A stretch of DNA of 64,000 bases from Pseudomonas sp. FP453 (GCF_030687495.1 NZ_CP117435.1:3290501-3354500); one strand, 5' to 3'. Shown: positions 8,382-18,018, counted from the stretch's first letter. A program made the numbers and translations. Notes: generated from the sequence alone by a model not told the origin.

Positions 8382-8797
8382 GGCATCACTTTTTTATTTT
8401 TGTTAGATAGGACATACGTAACGTCATATGTCGTCGTACAACTACGACTTTTATAGCGGGCCGCTTATGGGCTGTCAATCTGAAAGATTGCGGTTTGTTG
8501 AGGTATGTGATGCCCTGGGCAAAAGCAGTTGTAGGATGACAATCCCAATTCACTCGACACCGCTTTGACTGTGGGAGCTGGCTTGCCTGCGATGCAGGCG
8601 CCTCGGTCTGTCAGCTAAACCGCAGCGATGCCATCGCAGGCAAGCCAGCTCCCACATTCGATCGGCGTTGTTATTGCGCCTTTTCAATAAAAAACACGCA
8701 ATCGGGTGAATTATTTCGTGTCCGCTTGTATCTGACCTTTCAGAGCGGTGCCATCGCGGCGATGGCACCTCCCCTGTTCAGATTTAGAGTGGTCCCC
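8382..8797. promoter_or_regulatory. Control region between ExuT-like and proP genes
   Basis: 416 bp without a gene. It contains an inverted repeat GACATA (8411-8416)/TATGTC (8427-8432), an overlapping motif GTCGTCGTACAAC (8430-8442) whose reverse complement recurs at 25713-25725, a REPIN at 8570-8656, and a perfect 11-bp inverted repeat GGTGCCATCGC-G-GCGATGGCACC at 8747-8769 just upstream of proP. The first two probably belong to the ExuT-like promoter (minus strand). Confidence 0.6.
8570..8656. repeat. REPIN
   Basis: Inverted pair of GTGGGAGCTGGCTTGCCTGCGATG-type REP units, both of the GGCTTGCC stem class, separated by about 40 bp. Lies between divergent transporter genes. Confidence 0.85.
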
Positions 8798-10301
8798 ATG
8801 AAAGCTCGCAAGAAACGCGTCAACCCCATCGGATTGAAAAGACATCACCATTGTCGATGACACCAAGATGCGCAAGGCGATCACCGCTGCCGCATTGGGC
8901 AATGCCATGGAATGGTTCGACTTTGGCGTCTACGGGTTCGTCGCCTATGTGCTCGGCAAGGTGTTCTTTCCCGACGCCTCCCCTAGCGTGCAGATGATTG
9001 CCGCGCTGGGCACCTTCTCCGTACCGTTCCTGATCCGCCCGCTGGGTGGCCTGTTCTTTGGTGCGCTCGGCGATAAATACGGGCGGCAAAAAGTCCTCGC
9101 CGCCACCATCGTCATCATGTCCCTGAGCACCTTTGCCATCGGCCTGATCCCCGGATACGCCACGATTGGCATCTGGGCACCGATCCTGCTGTTGCTGTGC
9201 AAAATGGCCCAGGGTTTCTCGGTGGGCGGTGAGTACACCGGTGCGTCGATCTTCGTGGCCGAGTACGCACCCGACCGCAAGCGCGGCTTCCTTGGCAGCT
9301 GGCTCGACTTCGGCTCCATCGCCGGTTTTGTCCTTGGCGCGGGCGTGGTGGTGCTGATCTCCAGCGTGCTGGGCGAAGAGCAATTTGAATCGTGGGGCTG
9401 GCGCATGCCGTTCTTCCTCGCCCTGCCCCTGGGCATCATCGGCCTGTACCTGCGTCACGCCCTGGAAGAAACCCCGGCGTTCCAGCAGCACATGGACAAG
9501 CTCGAACAAGGCGACCGCGAAGGCCTCAGCCACGGCCCCAAAGTGTCCTTCAAGGAAGTCGCGACCAAGCACTGGCGCAGCCTGTTGACCTGCATCGGCA
9601 TCGTCGCCGCGACCAACGTGACGTACTACATGCTGCTCACCTACATGCCGAGCTACCTGTCCCATAACCTGCATTACAAAGAAAACAGCGGCGTGCTGAT
9701 CATCATCGCCATCATGGTCGGCATGCTGTTCGTGCAACCGTTCATTGGTTTTGTCAGTGACAAGATCGGCCGCAAGCCCTTCATCATCGCCGGCAGCATT
9801 GGCCTGTTGGTGCTGTCGATCCCGGCCTTCATGCTGATCACCAGCGGCAAGATCGGCCTGATCTTCGCCGGGCTGCTGATCCTCGCCATCGTGCTGAACT
9901 TCTTTATCGGCGTGATGGCCTCGACCCTGCCCGCGATGTTCCCTACCCACCTGCGCTACAGCGCGCTGGCCAGTGCGTTCAACGTCTCGGTATTGATCGC
10001 CGGCCTGACCCCGACGGCAGTGGCCTGGCTGGTGGAAAGCACCAACGACCTGTACATGCCGGCCTACTACCTGATGGTGTTTGCCGTGGTCGGCCTGATC
10101 ACCGGCCTGACCATGAAGGAAACCGCCAACAAACCCCTGCGCGGCGCAGCACCGGCGGCGTCGGACATGGCCGAAGCCAAGGAGCTGTTGCAGGAGCATC
10201 ACGACAATATCGAGCAGAAGATCGAAGACATCGATGCCGAGATTGCCGAACTGGAAGCCAAGCGCGAGAACCTGGTGCAGCAGCATCCGCGGATTAACTA
10301 A
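8798..10301 (+). pseudogene. proP: ProP osmolyte/proton symporter with N-terminal frameshift
   Basis: MFS uptake system for proline, glycine betaine and ectoine, activated by high osmolality. From the in-frame ATG at 8868 (477 codons) the protein is intact, with LRKAI-like RKAITAAALGNAMEWFDFG and the C-terminal osmosensing coiled coil (EAKELLQEHHDNIEQKIEDI onward). The expected N-terminus MKARKKRVNPIGLK is encoded from ATG 8798, but a run of four A (8837-8840) carries one extra base. After removing it the frame reads KDITIVDDTKMRKAI, as in E. coli ProP. As written, translation from 8798 stops after 20 codons. This is a recent indel, a sequencing error, or use of the internal start. Confidence 0.85.
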
Positions 10302-10340
10302 GCGGATCGATACTGTCAAAAGCCACCAGGACAGACACCC

Positions 10341-10376
10341 ACCTGTGGCGAGGGAGCTTGCTCCCTCGCCACAGGT
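10341..10376. repeat. 36-bp perfect palindrome (second REP class / terminator)
   Basis: ACCTGTGGCGAGGGAGC-TT-GCTCCCTCGCCACAGGT, 17-bp arms around TT. It belongs to a different repeat class from the GTGGGAGC elements. It sits between convergent proP and the AraC-type gene and could terminate both. Confidence 0.75.
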
Positions 10377-10404
10377 ACACTGGTCCTTCTGAACTGGGTT
10401 CGCC

Positions 10405-11178
10405 CTACCTGAAAAACTGACTCGGCGTCTTGCCAAACTGTTTCTTGAACATGCTGGTAAAGGCGCTGGGGCTTTCATAGCCCAGCTCCAGGGCCACGTC
10501 GATAATCTTCTCCCCCACCGCAATGCGCTCCAGCGCCAACAACAAGCGCGCCTGCTGGCGCCATTGGCCGAAGGTCATGGCGGTTTCCTTGCGGAACAGC
10601 CGTTGGATGGTTTTCTGGTCCAGGCCCAGACGTTCACTCCAATCGGCCACGGTGGAGGCGTCGCCCGGGTCGTCCTGTAATGCCTGGCAGATCTGCTGAA
10701 TGCGCAAGTCAGCCGGCTGCGGCAACGAGAGCGGCAACGCCGGCAGCAGCGCGAGTTCATCAAGGATCAGGTGCATGATCCGCGCATCCCGCGAGTCTTC
10801 GGCATACGGCGGTTTCAGGCTCACCGACGCCTTGATCAACTCACTCAGCAACGGCGAGATACTCACCGCCTTGGTTTCACTCGGCAAGTTGGGGAACGCG
10901 TCGGGGCGCACAAACACGCTGCGCATTTTCAATGCCCCTACGCACCGCAGCGAGTGAACCTGCCCGCACGGCATCCAGAACCCCCGGTTGGACGGCACCG
11001 TCCACTGGCTTTGTGCCGAGTGCACGACCATCACGCCTTCGATGGCGTAGAGTAATTGGTGCTTCTCATGACTGTGCTCGGGGATCACCCAGTTCTCGGG
11101 GTAGTCGGTGGCCGAACTGATCACGGCCCAGTCACCTTCGTCGATTTCCTGTAGAAATTTATCCAGTGATTTGATCAT
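10405..11178 (-). CDS. AraC-family regulator with cupin sensor
   Basis: 257 residues. N-terminal cupin (HSHEKHQLLYAIEGVMVV, about 38-60) and C-terminal double helix-turn-helix (about 160-257) with ...VALELGYESPSAFTSMFKKQFGKTPSQFF, the AraC signature. The start MIKSLDK is chosen because AAGGG stands just upstream; a longer frame from 11250 lacks a good site. Divergent from the Fsr-like exporter gene (132-bp gap), so the exporter is its most likely target, as in many AraC/MFS pairs. The inducer is unknown. Confidence 0.87.
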   Translation of the reverse strand: MIKSLDKFLQEIDEGDWAVISSATDYPENWVIPEHSHEKHQLLYAIEGVMVVHSAQSQWTVPSNRGFWMPCGQVHSLRCVGALKMRSVFVRPDAFPNLPSETKAVSISPLLSELIKASVSLKPPYAEDSRDARIMHLILDELALLPALPLSLPQPADLRIQQICQALQDDPGDASTVADWSERLGLDQKTIQRLFRKETAMTFGQWRQQARLLLALERIAVGEKIIDVALELGYESPSAFTSMFKKQFGKTPSQFFR

Positions 11179-11310
11179 TTCGCCCTTTTTGCGATGATTG
11201 CTGCCCGAATTTCGCGAGACAGGCATTTTCGGCAAATCTAGCATGAACACCGAATCATTTTGAAATAGATGGCGAGCTCAAGTACTCGCCACCCTGTATG
11301 GAATGCCTGC

Positions 11311-12522
11311 ATGTCGACCCTGACCGCGTCACCCGCTACTGCCACCACTACGCCCCAAGCCAGCCCCTTGGTCATGCGCATTCTCGGCGCCTGCGCCCTG
11401 GCGCACCTGATCAATGACCTGATCCAGGCCGTGCTGCCGTCGATCTACCCGATGCTCAAGGCCAACTACGGCCTGAGCTTTGCCCAGGTCGGCCTGATCA
11501 CACTGACCTTCCAGCTGACCGCTTCCCTGCTGCAACCGTGGATCGGCTACCACACCGACCGCCATCCCAAACCGTGGCTGCTGCCGGCCGGCATGGTCTG
11601 TACCTTGATCGGCATCCTGATGCTGGCGTTTGTCGGCAGCTTCCCGGCGATCCTGCTCGCCGCCGGCCTGGTGGGCGTGGGTTCCTCGACCTTCCACCCG
11701 GAAACCTCGCGCGTTGCGCGCCTGGCGTCGGGCGGTCGCTTTGGCCTGGCGCAATCGACCTTCCAGGTCGGCGGCAACACCGGCAGCGCCCTCGGTCCGC
11801 TGCTCGCGGCGGCGATCATCATTCCCTACGGCCAGGGCCATGTGGCCTGGTTCGGCCTGTTTGCGGTGTTTGCCATCCTGGTGCTTTACGGTTTGAGCCG
11901 CTGGTATCGCAACCACCTCAGCCTGTTCAAGCTCAAGCAAGGCGGCAAAGCCACCCATGGCTTGTCCAAGGGCCGCGTGACCTTTGCCTTGGTGATACTG
12001 GCCGTGCTGGTGTTCTCCAAGTACTTCTACATGTCCAGCCTCACCAGCTACTTCACCTTCTACCTGATCGAGAAGTTCCACCTGTCGGTGGCCAGTTCGC
12101 AGATGTATCTGTTCCTGTTCCTCGGTGCAGTGGCCGTGGGCACCTTTGCCGGTGGGCCGATTGGCGACAAGATCGGCCGCAAGAAAGTCATCTGGTTCTC
12201 GATCCTCGGCGCCGCGCCGTTCACCCTCGCCCTCCCCTACGTCGACCTGTTCTGGACCGCCGTGCTCAGCGTGGTGATCGGCTTTATCCTCGCCTCGGCC
12301 TTCTCCGCCATCGTGGTGTTCGCCCAGGAACTGGTGCCCGGCAACGTCGGCATGATCGCCGGGATCTTCTTCGGCCTGATGTTCGGCTTCAGCGGGATTG
12401 GCGCGGCGCTGCTCGGTCTGCTCGCGGATAACCACGGCATCGAGTATGTCTACACGCTGTGTTCGTTCCTACCGCTGGTGGGCATCCTGACGATATTGCT
12501 GCCCTCGACCAAAGGCGTGTGA
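11311..12522 (+). CDS. MFS exporter, fosmidomycin-resistance (Fsr) type
   Basis: 403 residues, 12 membrane segments. Resembles Fsr: AHLINDLIQAVLPSIYPMLK in TM1, GYHTDRHPKPWLLPAGM in the loop 2/3 motif, GSSTFHPETSRVARLASGGRFGLAQSTFQVGGN, which is characteristic of the Fsr branch, and GGPIGDKIGRKKVIW in the second half. Start at 11311 (MSTLTASP) rather than 11269. Probably a drug or metabolite exporter controlled by the divergent AraC protein. Confidence 0.82.
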   Translation: MSTLTASPATATTTPQASPLVMRILGACALAHLINDLIQAVLPSIYPMLKANYGLSFAQVGLITLTFQLTASLLQPWIGYHTDRHPKPWLLPAGMVCTLIGILMLAFVGSFPAILLAAGLVGVGSSTFHPETSRVARLASGGRFGLAQSTFQVGGNTGSALGPLLAAAIIIPYGQGHVAWFGLFAVFAILVLYGLSRWYRNHLSLFKLKQGGKATHGLSKGRVTFALVILAVLVFSKYFYMSSLTSYFTFYLIEKFHLSVASSQMYLFLFLGAVAVGTFAGGPIGDKIGRKKVIWFSILGAAPFTLALPYVDLFWTAVLSVVIGFILASAFSAIVVFAQELVPGNVGMIAGIFFGLMFGFSGIGAALLGLLADNHGIEYVYTLCSFLPLVGILTILLPSTKGV

Positions 12523-12630
12523 ACCACCGATCATCGGCATGGCTGAATGCCATGACGATGAGTGTTCTGAAAACCTGCGTGTGCGCTTACAATCCCGGTT
12601 TAAACGCACACCAGGCAGACCCGGCTAGAC

Positions 12631-13797
12631 ATGACGCTCGACCCTCCTACGATTTTGGCCCTCACCGTGGCCCTGGCCGCCGCTGCTGCCCTGTACCTGG
12701 CCGTTGAATGGCGCAGCGTGCGCGAACCGTCGCTGCTGTGCTGGAGCGCCGGTTTCGCGACCATCAGCATCGGCTCCACCCTCGCCTTGCTGCGCAGCAG
12801 CGGCTTTCTGATGATCGGCATCTGGTTCGCCAATGGCTTGCTGGTGATCGCCCACTTCCTGTTCTTGCTCGGCGTGGCACGGTTCACCCAGGCGCGGCTG
12901 TCACGCTGGTGGCTGCTGATGCCCGTCGTGTGGCTGGGCATGTTGCTGTTGCCGGCTGACTTGCCGTGGTCCAAAGCCATGCTGGCGGTGCAGTCCCTGC
13001 TGGTGGCGGCGCCGACCTTGTGTGCCAGCAGCCTGCTGCGGCCCCACGGCAAGTCATTGAGCATCGGCGCGGTGCAACTGCGCTATGTGCTGCTGATCCA
13101 CGGCTCGTTCTATGTGGCCAAGGCGCTGTCGGTGTTGATCCCCGGCACCTTGATCGACCTGGCGGCGTTCAAGGGCGAGATCATCCAGGTGTCCCTGGTG
13201 GAAGGCGCGATGGCGATCATGCTGATCGCGTTGTCGATGACCGGCTCGGAGCGCTATCGCCGCGAACAACAGATCGCCCGCCTCGCCGCCCGCGACCCGC
13301 TGACCGCCCTCTACAACCGCCGCGCCCTGGATCTGCGCGCGCCGCGCTTGCTGGCCCAGGTGTCCCCGGCCCGTCCGGGCGCGCTGCTGCTGATCGACAT
13401 CGACAACTTCAAGCCGGTGAATGACCTTTACGGCCACATCGCCGGCGACCGTCTGCTGATCGCCTTGAGCGAGATGATCCGCGCGGTCGTGCCCCGTGGC
13501 GCACTGGTAGCGCGCTTGGGTGGCGATGAATTTGTGATCCTGCTGCACCCGGCCTCCACGGAACAGATCGTCGACCTCGGCAGCCGCCTGCGCGGGCAAT
13601 TTTTTCAATTCACCTCGCAAACCTTTGCGACCCCGACAGCGGTGACCCTGAGCATCGGTGCCAACCTGTTCGACCAGCCGCCGGCGAGCCTGACGGAATT
13701 GATCGAACACGGGGACACCGCGCTGTATGAAACCAAGCGCGGTGGGCGTGACAGCATTCGGTTGGTGGATCGCACCGGAGCGAGTTCGTTTGGCTAA
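12631..13797 (+). CDS. Membrane diguanylate cyclase (GGDEF)
   Basis: 388 residues. About six to seven membrane helices (1-205), then a GGDEF domain (about 215-380) with DPLTALYNRRALD, LLIDIDNFKPVNDLYGH, the intact active site RLGGDEFVILL and the terminal ALYETKRGGRDSI. Makes cyclic-di-GMP from two GTP. The RxxD inhibitory site normally five residues before GGDEF is absent (PRGA at that position), so classical product inhibition is not expected. The N-terminal sensor has no recognised ligand motif. Confidence 0.88.
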   Translation: MTLDPPTILALTVALAAAAALYLAVEWRSVREPSLLCWSAGFATISIGSTLALLRSSGFLMIGIWFANGLLVIAHFLFLLGVARFTQARLSRWWLLMPVVWLGMLLLPADLPWSKAMLAVQSLLVAAPTLCASSLLRPHGKSLSIGAVQLRYVLLIHGSFYVAKALSVLIPGTLIDLAAFKGEIIQVSLVEGAMAIMLIALSMTGSERYRREQQIARLAARDPLTALYNRRALDLRAPRLLAQVSPARPGALLLIDIDNFKPVNDLYGHIAGDRLLIALSEMIRAVVPRGALVARLGGDEFVILLHPASTEQIVDLGSRLRGQFFQFTSQTFATPTAVTLSIGANLFDQPPASLTELIEHGDTALYETKRGGRDSIRLVDRTGASSFG

Positions 13798-13801
13798 TCG
13801 T

Positions 13802-13829
13802 CGCTGAGGGTGATTTTCACCCTACAGCG
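13802..13829. terminator. Hairpin after the GGDEF gene
   Basis: CGCTG-AGGGTGA-TTT-TCACCCT-A-CAGCG, a strong stem a few bases past the cyclase stop codon. No T-run follows, so it may act as a weak terminator or an RNA stabiliser. Confidence 0.5.
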
Positions 13830-13974
13830 ACCACCTCTGCACCATCCCTACCTATCCAACTGACTTTTCCTAAGTGATGGCCGGAAGCGTCCGACTGTAC
13901 TTCGAATATCCAAATTATCAGGGTAACTGCGCAATAAACGCACGTTTACTGACTGCATAAAAAGGACATTTTGA

Positions 13975-15384
13975 ATGAGTGACGGACACTTCATTGGCTT
14001 GGGTGACAAAACCACCTGCGGCGGGAAAGTCCTGGATGGCGACCCCAGCATAAACATCTATGGCCTCCTCCACGCCTGTGAGGGCGACCGCGTGACCTGT
14101 GGAAAGCACCCGGGCATATATAAAATACTCGGCGGTATTTCACACATGAACAGCCATGGCAGGCTGATGGCCGGCACGCTGGACAGCTTCAGCAGCTGCC
14201 CCTGTCGAGCCCGATTCGTTCCCTCGGTCTACACGGCGATCTACCGCAACGAAAGCTACGAACGGCCGGCCATGAGACGCGCCGCTGAACCGGCGCCAGT
14301 GGCTCAGGCCCGCAGCTCGGCGGCACAGAATCAGTCGACGTACCGTCCTTCGAGTCATTGGACGCCCTCTGCGCTTAACAGCCCACAAGGTGTAGAACCC
14401 GGCTTCTATATCGTGCCCCAAAGCACGACCCGAGAAGCGCTGGAAGCCACGTTATTTCCAACGCCAGACCCAGCGGTAATGGCCAGGTTCCGAACACTCA
14501 ACCCGCGAACAGACAACGTTAAAGCCGGCTCAATGATCGTGCTTAGCGATCCAAACAATTTTCAATGCAACAAAGAAGAAAACCAGTTACAGGAAGCAGC
14601 GGCACTCACCCATGACGCCATAGACCCTCTGAGTGCAGCCGATGCGGACTTCATGATGCGCCATCGCGAGCAGATCCAAAGTTTCCTGGCCCACAGTTCA
14701 ACCGCTATCGGAGCGGGTGAAACCATGCTCGCGAGGAATCTGGATAGCTTGAAAACAATCTTGCAAGAGATCGAAGCCCTGCACCAAAAAGCATTCCTCA
14801 AGGACGGCCACTTACGATCACCCGAATTCTTCGCCGAACGCAAAAACCTGCTGGCCCGGCTTGATACCCACCTCACTTCCCTAACCCGCAGAAGCGCCGG
14901 CATCCCCGACCATCCCAACCTGAAAACCGCGCTGGGGATATCAAGCCGTAGCCTTGTTCATCGGTGGACACAGGCCGGGGCACCGGGCCAGATACCTGGC
15001 TATGCGAGCCACATCCAACAGTTGGCGAAAGCTTCGACGGTGATCAAACATGGAGGCTGGGTCGGTACAGCCATTGGCGGTGGGGCTTCTTATATGAAGG
15101 TGAAAAACGTGTGTTCTGCGGGTAACCAAGAAGCCTGCGAGAAGATCAAGTTTACGGAAACGGGTAGTTTTGTTGGCAGCGTTGGTGGGGGCGCGATCAC
15201 GGGGGCGCTTTTATCGGGTTCGACCGTCACCGCAATATGTATTGCCCTCGGCGTGCCCACTGCTGGTGTTGCGAGCTTGGCATGTGCTGTCGTCGTCGTT
15301 GGAGCTGCCTCCGTCACCGCTGGAGTTGTAGGCGGGGCAACGGGTGAGCGGATAGGGGAAAAGATTTATGAGGCCGTTAAATGA
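13975..15384 (+). CDS. PAAR-domain type VI effector, putative membrane toxin
   Basis: 469 residues. An N-terminal PAAR domain (about 1-90) with the repeated GDKTTCGGKVLDG / GDRVTCGKH-PGIYKILGG pattern would cap the VgrG spike. A small LysM-like stretch follows (about 140-185, PGFYIVPQSTTREALEATLF ... VKAGSMIVLSD), then a helical region (about 200-320). The C-terminal 110 residues are Gly/Ala/Val-rich and hydrophobic (GGWVGTAIGGGAS, FVGSVGGGAITGALLSGS, AGVVGGATGERIGEKIYE), resembling glycine-zipper pore formers. No enzymatic motif is seen. It overlaps a three-helix membrane protein gene by ATGA, the usual effector/immunity layout. No other type VI genes are in the window. Toxin action is inferred. 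Confidence 0.75.
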   Translation: MSDGHFIGLGDKTTCGGKVLDGDPSINIYGLLHACEGDRVTCGKHPGIYKILGGISHMNSHGRLMAGTLDSFSSCPCRARFVPSVYTAIYRNESYERPAMRRAAEPAPVAQARSSAAQNQSTYRPSSHWTPSALNSPQGVEPGFYIVPQSTTREALEATLFPTPDPAVMARFRTLNPRTDNVKAGSMIVLSDPNNFQCNKEENQLQEAAALTHDAIDPLSAADADFMMRHREQIQSFLAHSSTAIGAGETMLARNLDSLKTILQEIEALHQKAFLKDGHLRSPEFFAERKNLLARLDTHLTSLTRRSAGIPDHPNLKTALGISSRSLVHRWTQAGAPGQIPGYASHIQQLAKASTVIKHGGWVGTAIGGGASYMKVKNVCSAGNQEACEKIKFTETGSFVGSVGGGAITGALLSGSTVTAICIALGVPTAGVASLACAVVVVGAASVTAGVVGGATGERIGEKIYEAVK

Positions 15385-15767
15385 GCCTGGGCGTAGGCGA
15401 CAAGGTGTTTTTGGTTATTGCCTTGGCAGACTTTGCCGGTATTTTTCTATGGATTGGTATTTGTCTGCACCTTGCCTATACAAAAATGGACTTCATTCTG
15501 GAACACCTGAAAAACAGTTCGGCAATCACAGTCAGGGCGCCGTTGCGGCATGGGGGGCCCTTGGGGAAATTGCTGTTGATCGGCGGCATCTCTGGAGTCG
15601 TCACCTTTCCAAGGATCCACATCAAAAGAGGAACGCTGAGTACCGCAGATCTCGCAGGTTTTCCAGTCGCGCTCAAACTTAAATTCATGCGGCTGCAATG
15701 GAGCGCGTTCGGGCTGATAGCGGTCATGATGACCTTTGGCATAGCCATTAAGCTCGGATTGCTTTAA
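15381..15767 (+). CDS. Small membrane protein, probable immunity to the PAAR effector
   Basis: 128 residues with about three membrane helices (roughly 9-33, 58-75, 106-126). The start ATG overlaps the effector stop (ATGA), so the two are translationally coupled. An inner-membrane partner fits neutralisation of a pore-forming or membrane-acting toxin. I recognise no family. Function is inferred from position and topology only. Confidence 0.65.
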   Translation: MSLGVGDKVFLVIALADFAGIFLWIGICLHLAYTKMDFILEHLKNSSAITVRAPLRHGGPLGKLLLIGGISGVVTFPRIHIKRGTLSTADLAGFPVALKLKFMRLQWSAFGLIAVMMTFGIAIKLGLL

Positions 15768-15828
15768 CCGCGACTCGTAGCATCAAGGGAAATGGGGCCC
15801 TTCCCCATTTCCCCACTGCCACCTACCA

Positions 15829-16833
15829 CTAAAGATCGTAACTCACCGCCACACTGCGCCCACTCTTCACCGACTCCAGCGCGCAATCCGCCAGGTGCAA
15901 CGCATACAAACCGTCGCGCATGTTGGTGGGCAGCGGCTGGCCGCTGTTCAGCGCATCAATGAACTGCGTCAGCTCATTGCGATAAGCATCCGCATACCGC
16001 TCCAGGAAAAAATGCTGCAACGGTTCCAGCGCTTCGGTGTGCTCTGCGCTCCAGTGGCGCAAGGTACTGGGCCGATGGTTATCGGTGAGCAGCACGCCGC
16101 TGGCGCCCGAAACTTCGACGCGCTGGTCGTAGCCATACACCGCCTGGCGGCAGCAGTTGATATGGCATTGCTTGCCCGAGGCGGTGCGCAGCAGCACCAT
16201 CACGCTGTCGTAATCGTCGATCTCGGCCAGGCTGGGGTCCACCAGGCGGCTGGCGATGGCGCTGACTTCCACCGGTTCTTCGCCGAGCAGATGGCGCGCG
16301 GTGTCGAAGTCGTGGATGGTCATGTCGCGCAGGATGCCGCCGGAGTGCGCCAGGTAGTCACGCGGGGCCAGGCCGGGGTCGCGGCTGGTGATGATCACCT
16401 GGCGCACGGCGCCGATCTGCCCGGCATCCAGGGCTTGGCGCAGGCGCAGCATGTCGGGGTCGAAACGCCGGTTGAAGCCGAGCATCACCTGGCCTCCCTG
16501 GCGCTCCACGGCCTTGGCCGCGCTGCGCGCCTTGGCGATATCGAGGTCGATGGGCTTTTCACAAAGCACCGCCTTGCCCGAAGCCACCGCCGCCAGCAGC
16601 AGGTCGATATGGGTGTCGGTGGGTGTGCCGATGACCACGGCGTCGATATCGTCACGGCTGAGCACGGCGGCGCAATCGTAAGCCGCCTCGCAGCCCAGTT
16701 GCGTGCTCAGCGCATCGACCCCCTCGCGCCAGGGATCGGCCACCAGCACCAACGTGGCGTTCGGGTGAGCGGCGACATTGGCGGCGTGGATCTTGGCGAT
16801 GCGCCCGGCACCTAGAACGGCGATTCGTAGCAT
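15829..16833 (-). CDS. Gfo/Idh/MocA oxidoreductase, inositol 2-dehydrogenase-like
   Basis: 334 residues. N-terminal Rossmann fold (MLRIAVLGAGRIAKIHAANV, with GAGRIA for NAD), the conserved CEKPIDLD loop with the catalytic Lys, then the alpha/beta substrate domain with GGILRDMTIHDFDTARHLLG, whose Asp and His are the usual catalytic pair. Probably oxidises a polyol or sugar such as myo-inositol. Start at 16833 follows CCAGGAG. Transcribed with the LacI-type gene upstream (36-bp gap); AACAACAAAACC before the RBS resembles a Crc site. Confidence 0.82.
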   Translation of the reverse strand: MLRIAVLGAGRIAKIHAANVAAHPNATLVLVADPWREGVDALSTQLGCEAAYDCAAVLSRDDIDAVVIGTPTDTHIDLLLAAVASGKAVLCEKPIDLDIAKARSAAKAVERQGGQVMLGFNRRFDPDMLRLRQALDAGQIGAVRQVIITSRDPGLAPRDYLAHSGGILRDMTIHDFDTARHLLGEEPVEVSAIASRLVDPSLAEIDDYDSVMVLLRTASGKQCHINCCRQAVYGYDQRVEVSGASGVLLTDNHRPSTLRHWSAEHTEALEPLQHFFLERYADAYRNELTQFIDALNSGQPLPTNMRDGLYALHLADCALESVKSGRSVAVSYDL

Positions 16834-16868
16834 GATGAACACTCCTGGTTTTGTTGTTGGGCAGAGAT

Positions 16869-17896
16869 TCAGTCCGGCAGGTTGAACGGCGTGACGATCT
16901 GCACCTGTGACGGCGCAATCGGCCCGGCCTTCCACAGCCGATGAAATTGCAGGATGTGCAGGAACACGCTGCGCGCGTCGATCTGCAGGTTGTGGTCGAT
17001 GATTGCGGCGACTTTTTCTTCACGCAGCAGCTGGCGGTTTTCTTCGTCGAGGTCGTGGCCGATAAACACGTCCAGTGGGCGTCCGAGGGCGGCGAAGGCA
17101 TCGACAATCGCACGGTTGCCGCCGCCGACGCTGTACACCGCCTTCAACTCGGGATGCTGTTTCAGCGCCTGGGTCACGCGTGCGAAGGTGCGGTCGTAAA
17201 CGCCATATCCGCCGCAGATGTCCAGTACCCGCAAGTGCGCCGCACGCCCACGCAACCAGGCGCGAAAACCCATTTCACGCTCTTCTTCGCCACGGAACAG
17301 CTCGCTGCCAATCACCACAGCGACGTCCTGGGCAACTGCCGGCAACCAACGCGACATCAGGTACGCAGCGGTCTGCCCAGCCGTGCGGTTGTCCATGCCG
17401 ACGTAGCCGATGCGCTCGCTTTGCGGCAGGTCTGTCACCAGCGTCACCACCGGAATGCCCGCCGCAATCAGCTGCTTGACCGCCTGGTTCACCGCCGGTT
17501 CATCGGCGGCCTTGAGCACCACGCCCTGGCTGCCGGTGTCGAGACAGCGCAGCAGTTGGTCGTGCATGGCCTGAGGTTCGATCTCTTCGAACAGGTGAAA
17601 ACGCGGAGCAATCCGAAACGGCGCCAGACTGGCCAGTTGCGCGACGATGGCCGCCTGCACCGCTGCACTGAAGCGCTTGGGCGTGTGCATGATCACGTCA
17701 ACATGAAAGGTACGGCCAACCGCCAGGCCGTTTTTTTCCTGGGACTCCAGCTCATCTCCAACGCCTGCTCGATGCGCCGCCGGGTCTGCGCATGCACGCT
17801 GCCGCGCTGATGCAGCACACGATCGACCGTGGCTTTGCTGACGCCCGCCTGGGTCGCGAGTTGCTTGATGGAGAAGTGTTTTGCGCGTTCGAGCAT
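16869..17896 (-). pseudogene. LacI-family sugar regulator, frameshifted
   Basis: Helix-turn-helix (FSIKQLATQAGVSKATVDRV) at the N-terminus and a periplasmic-binding-protein-like sensor (HTPKRFSAAVQAA ... GYVGMDNRTAGQTAAYL ... VYSVGGGNRAIVDAFAALG) lie in two frames. The junction is near 17751-17762: minus strand GTTGGAGATGAGCTGG. Removing one GA restores ALDELESQEKNGLAVGRTFH, a natural continuation. As written the first frame ends at codon 67. A 2-nt duplication or an assembly error is the likely cause. It would regulate the flanking IolG-like, SDR and binding-protein genes. Loss of the repressor would make them constitutive. Confidence 0.85.
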
Positions 17897-17968
17897 GCGG
17901 TTGGCCTGAGGTGTTTTTGAGGTCTTATTTGGGCGTTACTGAGGTTTCGCAATGCTAGTCTCAGTTTT

Positions 17969-17987
17969 GCCCGGCGTCGAGCCGGGC
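17969..17987 (+). promoter_or_regulatory. Leader hairpin and Crc-like site before the SDR gene
   Basis: GCCCGGC-GTCGA-GCCGGGC hairpin, followed at 17995-18005 by AACAACAAAAA, an A-rich Crc/Hfq-type motif just ahead of the AGGAGA ribosome site. Three TGAGGT repeats (about 17908, 17918, 17939) lie in the divergent promoter region. Confidence 0.5.
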
Positions 17988-18018
17988 GATGCACAACAAC
18001 AAAAATCAGGAGAACTGC

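Noticed and set aside
8820..10523. 567-codon frame antisense to proP
   Set aside because: Same reason: shadow of a conserved transporter gene, His/Gln/Asp-rich with no recognisable domain.
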